Shown: piece after piece, positions 26,427-35,329 of the stretch
How positions within the stretch are numbered: the stretch's first letter is position 1
How the letters are laid out: every line of letters starts with the position of its first letter
NCBI GenBank assembly: GCA_965231765.1
Contig: OZ246887.1
Location: 372,001-436,000, forward strand
From: JAAXHF01 sp963665955
GTDB taxonomy: Bacteria > Desulfobacterota > Binatia > Bin18
Reading direction: 5' to 3'
DNA length: 64,000 nucleotides
The notes under the pieces: model-generated
Told to the model about the DNA's origin: nothing
Database searches by the model: none
What the model saw: the letters and a program-made list of their open reading frames with translations, nothing else
Made by a program: the position numbers and the translations under genes

Positions 26427-26673
26427 CCAGGTCGGCGCACATCCGCGGCTCGGAAAATTCAGCTACGAATTGCGCGGTGTTGCGTTTCGTCGACAGACTC
26501 TCACCGGCGCACTGTACTATTTTCAGCGTGTGCAAGATGTTATTGCAGACCTGGACCGAGACGGTCGGTCTGCGTTTAATGACATCGTGGATAGGACTGG
26601 CGGCCAGGAATTCATGTCAGCCACACTGACGCGCCGTATCAAAAGTGAACACTATCGATACGCATCGGTGTAG
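26427..26673 (+). pseudogene. Unidentified C-terminal protein fragment
   Basis: A plus-strand frame without its own start region reads GAHPRLGKFSYELRGVAFRR, then TGALYYFQRVQDVIADLDRD and TRRIKSEHYRYASV. Residue composition is protein-like and ends at a normal stop, but the N-terminal part is missing at the junction with the toxin gene. I do not recognise the family. Confidence 0.35.
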
Positions 26674-26741
26674 CCGACATCCGCAAATCCGGTAGTCCGG
26701 TAGTGAATCCCGTCCGAGATAACAAAATCAAGGAGACAATT

Positions 26742-27872
26742 ATGAGTGAAACAATGCGACAACTGGTATCGACGCTCACCAGTGAGGGGAAGCTTGAACT
26801 ATCGGTCAGGACGGTCGATAAGCCGGAACCGAGGGACGACGAGGTACTCATCCGGGTGGAAGCCTCTCCCATCAACCCGTCCGATCTGGGGGCTATGTTC
26901 GGCCCTGCTGATATGACGACGGCGGAAACGGCTGGTAGCTCGGACAATCCGATGGTGATCGCCACGGTGCCGGTGCAGCTGATGCAAGCGGCCGCAGCCA
27001 GAGTAGGCAAGTCCGTGCCGCTTGGCATTGAGGGAGCCGGCATCGTGGAAAAGGCTGGTACAAGCGCAGCCGCCCAGGCTTTGATAGGCAAGACCGTGGC
27101 GCTCATGGGTGGGGCGATGTATGCCGAGTACCGGACTGCGAAGGCCGATCAATGCTTGCTTATGCCGGACGGGACAACGTCGGCTGAGGCAGCATCCTGT
27201 TTCGTAAATCCGCTAACTGTACTGGGTATGGTCGAAACCATGCGCATGGAAGGCCATACGGCCCTCGTGCACACCGCTGCCGCATCCAACCTGGGACAGA
27301 TGCTTGTCAAACTCTGCCTCAATGAAGGCGTCGAGCTGGTCAATATCGTCAGGCGCCGCGAACACGTCGATTTGCTGAAATCTCTCGGTGCCAAGTACGT
27401 ATGCGATTCGAGCCAGGATGCTTTCGCTGATGAGCTGATTGAGGCACTCATGGCAACAAACGCGACGCTTGCCTTCGACGCGCTTGGTGGCAGTACTCTT
27501 GCGGGGCAGATCATTGCAGCCATGGAGACTGCCCAGGCGCGTTCCGGCAGTGCCGTCGGACCGTATGGCTCGACGACCCATAAGCAGGTCTACATCTATG
27601 GTGGCCTAGATCGCTCGCCGACGCAAATCGATCGGAATTTTGGTTTGGCGTGGAGCATCGGAGGATGGCTGATGCCCTGGTTTATGGCGAAGATTGGTCC
27701 TGAAGCTGCGCAAAAACTACGTGCAAAAGTTGCGGCCGAGATCACCACGACGTTCGCCAGTGTGTATTCAAACGAGGTCTCTCTCAGTGAGGTCTTGGAT
27801 CCTGCTGCGATTGCCGCGTTCGGTAAAAAGGCGACTGGCGACAAATACCTGATCTGCCCCCAGAAGTTGTAA
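26742..27872 (+). CDS. MDR-family zinc-binding dehydrogenase/quinone reductase-like
   Basis: A 376-residue medium-chain dehydrogenase/reductase. The N-terminal GroES-like domain has DDEVLIRVEASPINPSDLGA; the nucleotide-binding domain has ALVHTAAASNLGQMLVKLCL and a long C-terminal segment with DALGGSTLAGQIIAAMET. No structural zinc Cys set is visible, as in the quinone-oxidoreductase branch. AGGAG is 6 nt before the ATG at 26742. It probably reduces an enone or quinone with NADPH. Confidence 0.82.
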   Translation: MSETMRQLVSTLTSEGKLELSVRTVDKPEPRDDEVLIRVEASPINPSDLGAMFGPADMTTAETAGSSDNPMVIATVPVQLMQAAAARVGKSVPLGIEGAGIVEKAGTSAAAQALIGKTVALMGGAMYAEYRTAKADQCLLMPDGTTSAEAASCFVNPLTVLGMVETMRMEGHTALVHTAAASNLGQMLVKLCLNEGVELVNIVRRREHVDLLKSLGAKYVCDSSQDAFADELIEALMATNATLAFDALGGSTLAGQIIAAMETAQARSGSAVGPYGSTTHKQVYIYGGLDRSPTQIDRNFGLAWSIGGWLMPWFMAKIGPEAAQKLRAKVAAEITTTFASVYSNEVSLSEVLDPAAIAAFGKKATGDKYLICPQKL

Positions 27873-28092
27873 AAATGACGCTTCCATATCCTTAAAACAG
27901 TACTCATAACCTCGAGACAATCGTCCAGGCTAGTGTGGTTTGCTGCCTCAGAACAGGGAGAAGGGAAAAAACTATGGAATTTTTTGACGTTGAAACGACG
28001 AAGAACAGTCCCTCGTGGTGCACTGGGACTTTATCTACCCCGAGTATCTGGTGCTGCCGATGGAGCTGTCAGGCAGGCAGAGGACACACACA

Positions 28093-28929
28093 ATGAAGCT
28101 GAGTATCAACATCCGCAATTGGGGTCCGTATTCCACCCGCGACATATTACTCGAATGTGCCCGGGCGGCTGACGAATCTGGCCTCGATACCGTCTGGATT
28201 AACGAACGGTTGACCTCGTCACTCGACGCCCCCACACACATGCCGGAAGTCGTGACCCCAGGCCGCACTTTAGAGCCGCTGGCCATGCTGGCGTTTCTGG
28301 CGGCGGCAACGCACCGCATTGGGCTGGGCAGTGGGGTGATTAATGTGCCTTTCCGCCCTGCCCTGCCAACCGTCAAGTTGGTCGCCACGATCCAGGAACT
28401 GTCCGGTGGACGCTTGCGGCTGGGGGTCGGAACGGGCTGGATGGCGGCCGAGTTTCGCGCCCTCGGGCTGGATCCCAAGCGCAAAGGCAAAATGACGGAC
28501 GACACCCTGGCCTTTCTGCACCGGTGCTTTGCCACCGATATCGTTGAATCACACGGCCAAAACATCCTCTTCCAACCCCGGCCTGCCCGTCCCCCGATTT
28601 ACGTGGGCGGCGCCCCCCCGCATGCCCTGCGGCGCACCGTGCGGTTTGGCGATGGCTGGATTCCCGCTGGCGTTGAGCCGCCGGACCTGAAACCCGGGAT
28701 TGAGCAGTTACACCAGCTATGTGCCGAAGCAGGCCGCCCGCCCCTCGAAGTCATCGCGATGAAGACGCTCCCCATCGAGGATCCGCCCAAAGCCGTGGCG
28801 TACGCCCGCCAGTTTCTCGATATTGGTGTGAGCCATATCGTGCACACCCAGGGGTATGAGAGCGTGGCAGAATACCGCCGTAATATAGAGGTTCTTGAGG
28901 AGAAGATTCGGCCAGCGTTGCAGGACTGA
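28093..28929 (+). CDS. LLM-class flavin/F420-dependent oxidoreductase
   Basis: A 278-residue bacterial luciferase-like TIM barrel: MKLSINIRNWGPYSTRDI, AADESGLDTVWINERLT, GLGSGVINVPFRPALPTVKL and GGRLRLGVGTGWMAAEFRAL, followed by RPPIYVGGAPPHALRRTVRF. The family uses FMN or F420 in oxidation or mono-oxygenation of small organics. The ATG at 28093 is chosen because the first beta strand begins there; the ribosome site is weak (GAGGA). Confidence 0.85.
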   Translation: MKLSINIRNWGPYSTRDILLECARAADESGLDTVWINERLTSSLDAPTHMPEVVTPGRTLEPLAMLAFLAAATHRIGLGSGVINVPFRPALPTVKLVATIQELSGGRLRLGVGTGWMAAEFRALGLDPKRKGKMTDDTLAFLHRCFATDIVESHGQNILFQPRPARPPIYVGGAPPHALRRTVRFGDGWIPAGVEPPDLKPGIEQLHQLCAEAGRPPLEVIAMKTLPIEDPPKAVAYARQFLDIGVSHIVHTQGYESVAEYRRNIEVLEEKIRPALQD

Positions 28930-28988
28930 CCCACCAACTACAGCATGGCACGGTGCAGACCATTCGGAGTCGCCGAGTTCCTCATAAC

Positions 28989-29106
28989 GTGCAAAACTTT
29001 CAATCCGAAGCCGCAGTGTGGGTCGTCATGGTGCTGGTGTCCGGCTTCTTTGAGAAATATCCCAAACTCAATGTCCGGACCGACCCTGAAGAGTTATGGG
29101 AAGAAG
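28989..29106 (+). pseudogene. Amidohydrolase-family fragment
   Basis: From about 28989 a frame reads VQNFQSEAAVWVVMVLVSGF and FEKYPKLNV, a stretch characteristic of amidohydrolase-2 proteins (A-x-x-x-x-L-x-x-SGxFxxxPKL), then runs into unrelated codons to a TGA near 29106. Both ends of the gene are missing. Confidence 0.45.
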
Positions 29107-29119
29107 GAAAGGGACAGCG

Positions 29120-29416
29120 ATGCTGAAAGACACACAAGCAACCCGAAAAGAAAGCGACCAGACTATCCCTTTGAGTGAATCAGAAAAACTCATGATGTCT
29201 ATCCTGACCGCCTTAGGAGCTGATGCGTATGCGGCCACAATCCGGCAGGCAATGGAGAAACGCACGGGCAGGTCGGTGTCCTTAGGGACGATATATTTGA
29301 TTCTCGATAAACTGGAAGCCAAGGGCTGTGTCCGCTCCTTTTGGAAGCCTGATACCTCAGCGGGTGGCGGACTTGCGAAGCGGCATTTCACAATCCAGGA
29401 CCCGGATGGTTCGTAA
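29120..29416 (+). CDS. PadR-family transcriptional regulator
   Basis: A 98-residue winged-helix regulator: SEKLMMSILTALGADAYAAT, IRQAMEKRTGRSVSLGTIYL, ILDKLEAKGCVRSFWKP with a basic wing (GGLAKRHFTIQDPDG). It is at the short end for PadR proteins and lacks the C-terminal dimerisation helix, so it may be slightly truncated. The ATG at 29120 follows AAGGAAAGGGAC. The next frame, a broken LLM-like gene, may be a former target. Confidence 0.68.
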   Translation: MLKDTQATRKESDQTIPLSESEKLMMSILTALGADAYAATIRQAMEKRTGRSVSLGTIYLILDKLEAKGCVRSFWKPDTSAGGGLAKRHFTIQDPDGS

Positions 29417-29427
29417 AGAGGTCGGCT

Positions 29428-29751
29428 ATGAAATGTATGTGGGTGACGACCATATGTCTGGTGGGTCTACTCATAGGCGATGTCCGCGCTCAACCCACAT
29501 CCGACGGACCTTCTCTTCGCTTTGGCATTATGCCGACAAGTCAGTCGTCATGGGGGGAAATTCAGTCGCTGTGGCAAGAAATTGAGGAGCTGGGATTTGA
29601 CAGCGCGTGGGTGCATGACCATCTCTTAAGATCTGATGACGAGGCGACACCCATACTTGAAGCGTGGACCCTGCTCGCGGCCCTGGCCGAAAAAACCTTG
29701 CGGCTGATTGCAGCTGGGGATCTTCTATCGGTACAGCGGTCATTCCGGTGA
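29428..29751 (+). pseudogene. Truncated exported LLM-like protein
   Basis: A 107-residue frame has a signal-peptide-like start (MKCMWVTTICLVGLLIGDVR) and the N-terminal part of a luciferase-like domain (SLRFGIMPTSQSSWGEIQSL, ELGFDSAWVHDHLL, WTLLAALAEKTLRL). It then departs from the family where further barrel strands should follow. It is a 3' deletion or frameshift remnant; only about one third of the usual length remains. Confidence 0.5.
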
Positions 29752-29805
29752 CTCCTCTTTGCATCATTCGCGGATACTCTATCCTTTTCTCCCTTGTGCA
29801 GGAAG

Positions 29806-30825
29806 CTAATCAGTAATCGCAGGCAAAATACACCTATTCAGCAGCACCCAACGATCGCGCGGTCTGCTGGCCGGTTTTGATGCGATGGCTACGACGAGGT
29901 CTTTTCCCGGAACGCAGAAGATATGATTGCCGCCAGAGCCTGATGCTGCGTAGGCTGCCTCCTGTAACCACCACTGATAGCCGTATCCATGAGCATTCGG
30001 CGCTGTTGATGCATTCACCCATGTCTCTGAAACGATCTGTTTGTTGTCCCACATACCACGGTTTACATACAGGAACCCGAAACGGGCCATATCCCTGGGA
30101 GTGATGCACAGTCCCCATCCCCCGGTGCTGTTGCCCTGCGGGTCTTTGATCCATCCGGTTACATTTTTTCCAAAAACATTATCGAGTGAGAACGATTTCA
30201 TGTCATGATCCGGTATGTGTCTCATTCCGAGAGGACGGAACAGGCGATCATTGGCAAACGCACGGGCACACATGTCTGTGGTACGCGTTATGATGGCTGA
30301 CAGCAGATGAGAAGCTGCGCTGCTATACTGAAATCTTCCAAACTGTCCGTTTCGACCTAACAGGGTAAGGATAAACATGACCCAGTCCCGTTGTCTGCGG
30401 AGTCTGTCCAGCGGTTCGTACCCCTTTGCGCCTGTTTTCCAGGCAATTGGCGCTGTCATAGTAAGCAGGTGTCGTATGCGTATTGTACGTTTGTGTAGCT
30501 CACCTGCACCGGGACTATATTCCGGGAAAAAATCCAATACTTTCTGCTCGACATCCTTGATGTAGCCTGCATCAATGGCAATGCCGATCAGGGCAGATGT
30601 AAAACTTTTTGTCACTGAGGCAACAGTGTGGGTATCACCAGGACCAAAGCCGTTGTTATATCTTTCAAAGACAGTATACCCATTCCTTACGACTACCATC
30701 CCATTGATGCTTCTATACTGGGAGCGTAATGCCTTATCCAGCTCAAGAAGCTTGTCCGGACGCATGCCCACGGATTCCGGCTCCGCAGTCTGCCATTCCT
30801 GGGTGGGCCAGGAGTCTCTTTGCAT
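29806..30825 (-). CDS. Serine hydrolase (class C beta-lactamase-related)
   Basis: A 339-residue protein with S-V-T-K (HTVASVTKSFTSALIG, about residues 69-72), a Tyr-x-x region FQYSSAASHLLSAII, and the third box SGSGGNHIFCVPGKDLVV. Family members are esterases, D-aminopeptidases or beta-lactam-interacting enzymes. No signal peptide is visible. Its ATG overlaps the TAA of the UvrA-like gene upstream (TAATG), indicating translational coupling. Codon use is AT-richer than in the flanking genes, as in its partner. Confidence 0.85.
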   Translation of the reverse strand: MQRDSWPTQEWQTAEPESVGMRPDKLLELDKALRSQYRSINGMVVVRNGYTVFERYNNGFGPGDTHTVASVTKSFTSALIGIAIDAGYIKDVEQKVLDFFPEYSPGAGELHKRTIRIRHLLTMTAPIAWKTGAKGYEPLDRLRRQRDWVMFILTLLGRNGQFGRFQYSSAASHLLSAIITRTTDMCARAFANDRLFRPLGMRHIPDHDMKSFSLDNVFGKNVTGWIKDPQGNSTGGWGLCITPRDMARFGFLYVNRGMWDNKQIVSETWVNASTAPNAHGYGYQWWLQEAAYAASGSGGNHIFCVPGKDLVVAIASKPASRPRDRWVLLNRCILPAITD

Positions 30826-33272
30826 TACAGATATCTACCTGTTACCGATCTCGGATCGCGTTTCAGTGCCTGGGGAGAACCCTCCGCAATGATCCTGCCT
30901 CCGTCTGTCCCGGCACCCGGGCCGAGTTCAATGATCCAGTCACAGGATGATAAAACTATTGGATCATGCTCGATGACAATGACCGAATTACCCCGTGCAA
31001 CAAGCTCGTCCAAGAGTTGAATGAGCTGAGCGGTGTCGTAGCGGCTGAGGCCCGTCGTGGGTTCGTCCAATACGTACAGAATATTGCCTTTGCGCCGTCT
31101 GCCTATCTCTTTGGCGAGTTTGATTCGCTGCGCCTCGCCTCCACTCAGGCTGGGAGCTGGTTGGCCAAGCCCAATGTAGCCCATCCCGATACGTTCTATG
31201 ACCTTGAGATTAGCAATAATTCCTGAATGATCCTCAAAAAAATTGACAGCCTCCGATACCCGCATTGCAAGGACATCAGCAATATTCTTGCCTTTGTATG
31301 TGATGGAAAGCGCTTCAGCATGATAGCGTTTCCCGTGACACTCCTTGCAGGTATTGTGGACAAAGAAATTTCCACCAAGCCAGAGACTCTCTTGTCCGCT
31401 CCCTTTACAGACTTTACAGGCACCCTTTGAATTAAAGGAGAAAAATCCTGGTGTATATCCTTTCTGAACAGCTTCCGGCTGTTTGGCAAAAATTCTGCGG
31501 ATTTTATCCCAGATGCCTGTATAGGATGCTGGGTTAGAGTTCTGGTGCCTGCCGATTGGTGCCTGGGAAACCTCAGCGTAACCTGATATATGTTCCATAC
31601 CTTCCAGCTTATCAGCTACTGTCTCACCCACGGCTAATTCGACATCATCGTTATTAGCGTCATTTTCTGTAATATCCGTTTCCCCGTTTTCTCCATTTTG
31701 CCCGTCTTCTCCATTTTGCCATTGCTCATGAAAATATGCTTTCAGCAGGGGGATGAGTGTATCCGAAACAAGTGAGCTCTTGCCGCTTCCTGAGACTCCG
31801 GCAATCCCGACAAGCACTCCCAGAGGAAAGGATACCGTCACATCCTGTAGATTGTTGGTTCTTGCATGACGGAGTGTCAAAGGGGGGGTAAGACTGTCGA
31901 TGACTGTCTTTCGATCCGCTGTCCTGACAGGCGTGGCCATACTATCAGTGAGATATTGACCAGTTATGGATTCCTGGCATTGCAGCAGACCAGGCAAATC
32001 ACCCTGATAGACAATTTGGCCGCCTTGTATGCCGGCTTTTGGCCCTATGTCAATGATATGTTCAGCCATTTCAATCGTGTTTCTGTCATGTTCCACGACG
32101 ATGACCGTATTGCCCAATTCCTTCAGATCGCGGATCGATTTCAAAAGCTCGGTTTTTTCTGACTCATGCAGCCCTACCGTGGGTTCATCGAGTATATAGA
32201 TGAGAGAGTCCATGCCTGAGTCCAGGTGGGAAGTCAGAAAGAGCCGTTGTATCTCGCCGCCGGAGAGTGTTGGCATTTCTCTGTACAGGGTCAGATGACC
32301 CAAGCGGATCTGTATCAAGTGACGGGTCTTACGCAGGATTTCGCTAAGCAGGTTTTTCCCGAATGCTGTGACCTTTTTTTGCTTCAGCAGAACTTCAAGG
32401 AAAGACTGCATTTCAGCTATCGTCATCCTGCCGAGTTCCCCAATATTCTTTCCGTTTAAAAGGACACGCCGGCCTTCCTCTCCGATGCGTAGTCCATGGC
32501 AATCCGAGCACGCGATTATGGCGGCAAGACCAGCAGTATCTGTGCCGCTGAAAACACGGCCTTGCAGGATTCTTGCTATGCTCAGGCTGCGCCTTTTATA
32601 TTTATTATTAACAGGATGGCCATAGAGTATTTCTTCTTTCACTTCATCGGATATTTGTGAAAACGGAATATTTATATAATCAGCAAACTTTCTATAAAAA
32701 TAGGGCATGATATCGACGCTGTCAAAAATCTGTTGAAGAGTAATGCGGTCATCCGGAATCAGCTTTTTCAGGTTCATCTCAAAGTATGCCCCGCGCCCGG
32801 AGCATTTCAGGCACATCCCATTCGGCGCATTAAAGGAAAAATAACTGGCGCCGAATCGCTCTTCCGTATGTCCGCATTGCCCGCAAATCAGATTGTCGCC
32901 CACCGGAGTCCCACACGCGGAGCAGGCACTGATGCCGTCGCTCGCGTACAGCACGCCAAGCATAGCTAGTATGTTGGTCTTTGTGCCCACAGTTGAACGC
33001 GGGTTGCTCTGGCGGATGATGTTCTGCTGTACAGCGACCGTCGGGCCTATACCTGATATGGCGTCGAATCTGTCCTCGTCCGCTATCCCTGAAAACATGC
33101 CTAAAGACTGTAGGTATTGCCTACGGCCCTCCTCGAATACGATGTCGAACATAAGGCTGGATTTGCCTGATCCGCTCACGCCTGTTGCCACAATAAGCGT
33201 ATTCTTGGGGATGGATATGTCTATCCCCTTGAGGTTATGTACGCGTGCGCCCTTTATTGTTATGTCTTTCAT
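30825..33272 (-). CDS. Short UvrA-type ABC protein (UvrA-like, resistance-type)
   Basis: An 815-residue UvrA paralogue with two ABC modules. The first has GVSGSGKSSLMFDIVFEEGR (Walker A), a zinc CxxC set (CSACGTPVGDNLICGQCG), LSGGEIQRLFLTSHL and ILDEPTVGLHESE. The second has GVSGSGKSSLVSD, CKVCKGSGQ with CKECHG, LSGGEAQRIKLAKEIG and VLDEPTTGLSRYD. Canonical UvrA is about 940 residues, so this belongs to the shorter class often found in Firmicutes and sometimes tied to drug resistance. An acidic Asn/Gly/Glu-rich insert (NGEDGQNGENGE) follows the second Walker A. The start is ATG 33272 after AAGG. Confidence 0.88.
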   Translation of the reverse strand: MKDITIKGARVHNLKGIDISIPKNTLIVATGVSGSGKSSLMFDIVFEEGRRQYLQSLGMFSGIADEDRFDAISGIGPTVAVQQNIIRQSNPRSTVGTKTNILAMLGVLYASDGISACSACGTPVGDNLICGQCGHTEERFGASYFSFNAPNGMCLKCSGRGAYFEMNLKKLIPDDRITLQQIFDSVDIMPYFYRKFADYINIPFSQISDEVKEEILYGHPVNNKYKRRSLSIARILQGRVFSGTDTAGLAAIIACSDCHGLRIGEEGRRVLLNGKNIGELGRMTIAEMQSFLEVLLKQKKVTAFGKNLLSEILRKTRHLIQIRLGHLTLYREMPTLSGGEIQRLFLTSHLDSGMDSLIYILDEPTVGLHESEKTELLKSIRDLKELGNTVIVVEHDRNTIEMAEHIIDIGPKAGIQGGQIVYQGDLPGLLQCQESITGQYLTDSMATPVRTADRKTVIDSLTPPLTLRHARTNNLQDVTVSFPLGVLVGIAGVSGSGKSSLVSDTLIPLLKAYFHEQWQNGEDGQNGENGETDITENDANNDDVELAVGETVADKLEGMEHISGYAEVSQAPIGRHQNSNPASYTGIWDKIRRIFAKQPEAVQKGYTPGFFSFNSKGACKVCKGSGQESLWLGGNFFVHNTCKECHGKRYHAEALSITYKGKNIADVLAMRVSEAVNFFEDHSGIIANLKVIERIGMGYIGLGQPAPSLSGGEAQRIKLAKEIGRRRKGNILYVLDEPTTGLSRYDTAQLIQLLDELVARGNSVIVIEHDPIVLSSCDWIIELGPGAGTDGGRIIAEGSPQALKRDPRSVTGRYL

Positions 33273-33356
33273 GACTTGACCTTGGGCCGATTGTACCGAA
33301 ACCTTATGGAGTATTGAACACAGCCGGTACGGACGAGCAACGACAGGGAGGTGTGT

Positions 33357-34415
33357 ATGCCAAACGAGCACGAGAAGCTGTGGGACTATGACGCAGTGGC
33401 TATCGGTCAGACCGGAACCCAGACCACGGTCACCATCACCCTGGACACGCTTCGTGAGTACGCCCGTGCCACCCAGCATGCCCGTGGGGCGGAACTGGGG
33501 CAGGCAAACGATGCGACACACCCAGTCGAAAATCCAGTTGAAAACTTGGCCGAAAAATCGGCCGAAAACTCAGCCAAAGTCCTGGCCATGCCAAGCATGG
33601 TGTTGGCCTATGCGCCGCTGCTGCGCTACGACCTGGCGGAGAACAACGGTTGTGTGGCGCTCGAAGACTCCAAGACCGCACGCCGCCAGACACCGTTTGC
33701 CAAGTGCGACATTCGGTGGCATGCGCCGGTCGTGGTTGGCGATTGCATCACCGCCACACGCCGGGTCCTGGACAAGTATGAACGACGCGGCAACAAGTTT
33801 GTGACCTTTCACGTAGAAGCGGTCAACCAGCGCGGGGTCATGGTCGCCGAATACGATTACACCTGCATCTTCGCCTATGCCCAGGGGCAGAAGACCGTGC
33901 CCGACTCGGGTGGGTCCGAGCCAGGGGGCATTACGGTCAAGCCCGGGCACCCCGTGGCCGCGCCGCATCGGATGCTGACGGCCGAACATGCCACGCTGGG
34001 CACTCGGCTGCCGGCGCTCCAGGTCACGGAGAGTCAGGACACGATTCTGGGTTATAACAATGTCCAGTTGGCGGGCCGGCTCATGACGAGCAATATCCAT
34101 ACGGATGAGGAGTTTGCGCGCCGAAACATTTTTGGCGGGGCCGTCAACGCTGGGCCAGCCACCATGTCCTATGTGGAGCAGATGCTCACCCTGTCGTTTC
34201 CGCTGTCCGCGTTTTACTCCGGCGGCCGCTTGCTCATGCGCGCCATCGAGCCGTTTCGGGCCGGGCATGTGGTGACTCTGCAGGGCGAGGTGACCGCGGC
34301 ACAAGCCATAGGAGACCACCATCAGGTCGGCTGTACCGTGCGCGGCACCAATCAACTCGGCTCGCTCGTGTGCCTGGCCGAGGCGACCTTGAACCTCCCC
34401 CCTACGGGGGAGTAA
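33357..34415 (+). CDS. MaoC-like/FAS1-type double hot-dog dehydratase
   Basis: A 352-residue protein: an N-terminal FAS1/MaoC-N hot-dog (MVLAYAPLLRYDLAENNGCV, WHAPVVVGDCITATRRVLDK, KFVTFHVEAVNQRGVMVAEY) and a C-terminal hot-dog (NIHTDEEFARRNIFGGAVNA). The family hydrates enoyl-CoA. A repetitive acidic insert (VENPVENLAEKSAENSAK) lies near residues 53-74. GGGAGG precedes the ATG at 33357. The last ~100 bp (34291-34390) recur at 43427-43526, beyond an accessory island. Confidence 0.82.
   Translation: MPNEHEKLWDYDAVAIGQTGTQTTVTITLDTLREYARATQHARGAELGQANDATHPVENPVENLAEKSAENSAKVLAMPSMVLAYAPLLRYDLAENNGCVALEDSKTARRQTPFAKCDIRWHAPVVVGDCITATRRVLDKYERRGNKFVTFHVEAVNQRGVMVAEYDYTCIFAYAQGQKTVPDSGGSEPGGITVKPGHPVAAPHRMLTAEHATLGTRLPALQVTESQDTILGYNNVQLAGRLMTSNIHTDEEFARRNIFGGAVNAGPATMSYVEQMLTLSFPLSAFYSGGRLLMRAIEPFRAGHVVTLQGEVTAAQAIGDHHQVGCTVRGTNQLGSLVCLAEATLNLPPTGE
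34291..34390 (+). repeat. 100-bp direct repeat, copy 1 (3' end of MaoC-like gene)
   Basis: Bases 34291-34390 match 43427-43526 at 97 of 100 positions (differences at 34295, 34350 and 34385) with constant offset 9,136. Copy 1 is the functional C-terminal coding end of the MaoC-like gene. Confidence 0.92.
34395..34412. terminator. Hairpin overlapping the end of the MaoC-like gene
   Basis: CTCCCCC and GGGGGAG pair around a CTAC loop directly before the stop codon. No T-run follows, so it may protect the 3' end of the mRNA rather than terminate transcription. Confidence 0.35.
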
Positions 34416-34492
34416 AGGTAGCCCGCAGATCGGGATGGGACGTGCTGTCAAGTTATTGAGTTTCGTCGGATGGGTTGAGGCGCGAAGCCCAC

Positions 34493-34738
34493 CTATTCAG
34501 ATGCAAGATCAGCCAGAAACTCTTCCAGGCTCTTGCGGCTCCCGTCGGCATGATGCGAGTCACAGCAACGAACCCATTCGATATAGTCTTGGGCTTCGTC
34601 CAGCCTGTTCAGATCCGCCCATTTCCCATATTTCTCCACCAACAGGCGACCGAGAGTATTCACCAGCTTCGAAAGATCCTGTGGAGGGAGAGCTTCCGCC
34701 TGGGTTAAAAGAGTCTCATAGGATGGTTGCTCTTCCAT
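34493..34738 (-). CDS. Small acidic hypothetical protein (antitoxin-like size)
   Basis: An 81-residue protein: MEEQPSYETLLTQAEALPPQ, DLSKLVNTLGRLLVEKYGKW, DGSRKSLEEFLADLASE. The helical, acidic composition and the C-terminal S-L-E-E-F-L segment recall small antitoxin-like proteins, but I do not recognise a defined family and see no toxin beside it. AAGGA is 7 nt before the ATG at 34738. First gene inside the accessory island. Confidence 0.55.
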   Translation of the reverse strand: MEEQPSYETLLTQAEALPPQDLSKLVNTLGRLLVEKYGKWADLNRLDEAQDYIEWVRCCDSHHADGSRKSLEEFLADLASE

Positions 34739-35021
34739 TTTGCGTTCCTTTTTTCTGCAATCCTTTCCTTCTCTCTTAGCATGGCTGGTTCGAGACAATT
34801 CAGTCATTGCCTATTTCGTGAACGGTAATGGTGTCCACAGCAACCGTGAATGCGGTGTCTCTCACTCAAGCCGTGCTTAGGCCAGAGCGGAAGCATTCGT
34901 GTAGAAACCTGCTGTTTCAAAAGTGCTAACTCCCCCGCTAACAGGGCACTATTTTCTAGGGTTTTTGAGGGTGGCTGGAGCCCGTCGAAAAAGCCCAATG
35001 AAATCAAGCCGGAGAGTTGAC
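34739..35021. other. Island intergenic stretch upstream of ncRNA candidate A
   Basis: About 280 bp without a convincing gene. A short minus-strand frame (34804-35049) ends in irregular His/Arg-rich sequence and has no ribosome site. The right edge meets the first palindromic repeat. Confidence 0.4.
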
Positions 35022-35053
35022 ATAATACAGAATTATCAGACGCAATCACGCGG
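35022..35053 (+). repeat. Palindromic island repeat, copy 1
   Basis: ATAAT-ACAGA-ATTAT (35022-35036) followed by CAGACGCAATCACGCGG. Preceded by TTGAC. One of five island copies sharing the ATAAT-N5-ATTAT palindrome and the CAGACGCA-type flank. This copy heads ncRNA candidate A. Confidence 0.75.
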
Positions 35054-35170
35054 GGCAGGCACGCGGCGGGTCCCCCGCCAGAGCCTTGACGCCGGCCGCC
35101 GCGTTGATAGAGTTATGCCTCATCAAGACCGCCTTTTGGCTCTTCTCCTAGGGAGCCCAGAAGGAAGAAA

Positions 35171-35203
35171 AGCCGCTGCCGTAAGATCCCAGCGGCTTTT
35201 TTG
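35171..35203 (+). terminator. Intrinsic terminator of ncRNA candidate A
   Basis: AGCCGCTG and CAGCGGCT form an 8-bp GC-rich stem with an 11-nt loop, followed immediately by a run of six T. The upstream AAAA pairs with the T-run, giving a classical rho-independent terminator. Confidence 0.8.
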
Positions 35204-35329
35204 CGGTTTGATCTCCGTCTTATCGGTCAGAAGCGGATTTCTGAGGACCCTTTCCGGCGGCGCGGGGGAGGGAGAGCCGCAGCACGATCAGCGGGACGAG
35301 CTCGCAGCCGCCGGGCTCAGGATTGCAGA

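Larger units (their letters stand above)
35022..35203 (+). ncRNA. Structured non-coding RNA candidate A
   Basis: About 182 nt from the palindromic repeat to an intrinsic terminator. It is homologous along its length to candidate B at 37596-37781. It has a long-range stem CGCGGCGG/CCGCCGCG near 35062-35104, a conserved single-stranded-looking block GTTGATAG-N2-TTAT with CCTC, a hairpin GGCTC...GAGCC near 35137-35158 and a terminator AGCCGCTG/CAGCGGCT followed by TTTTTT. No conserved reading frame spans both copies. Function unknown. Confidence 0.55.

Noticed and set aside
27960..28080. A possible nitroreductase N-terminal remnant (MEFFDV, then LKRRRTVPRGA in another frame)
   Set aside because: The match is short and needs a frameshift; too weak to list as a pseudogene.
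34804..35049. An 81-residue minus-strand frame overlapping island repeat copy 1
   Set aside because: It begins inside the conserved palindromic repeat, has no ribosome site, and ends in irregular His/Arg-rich sequence.
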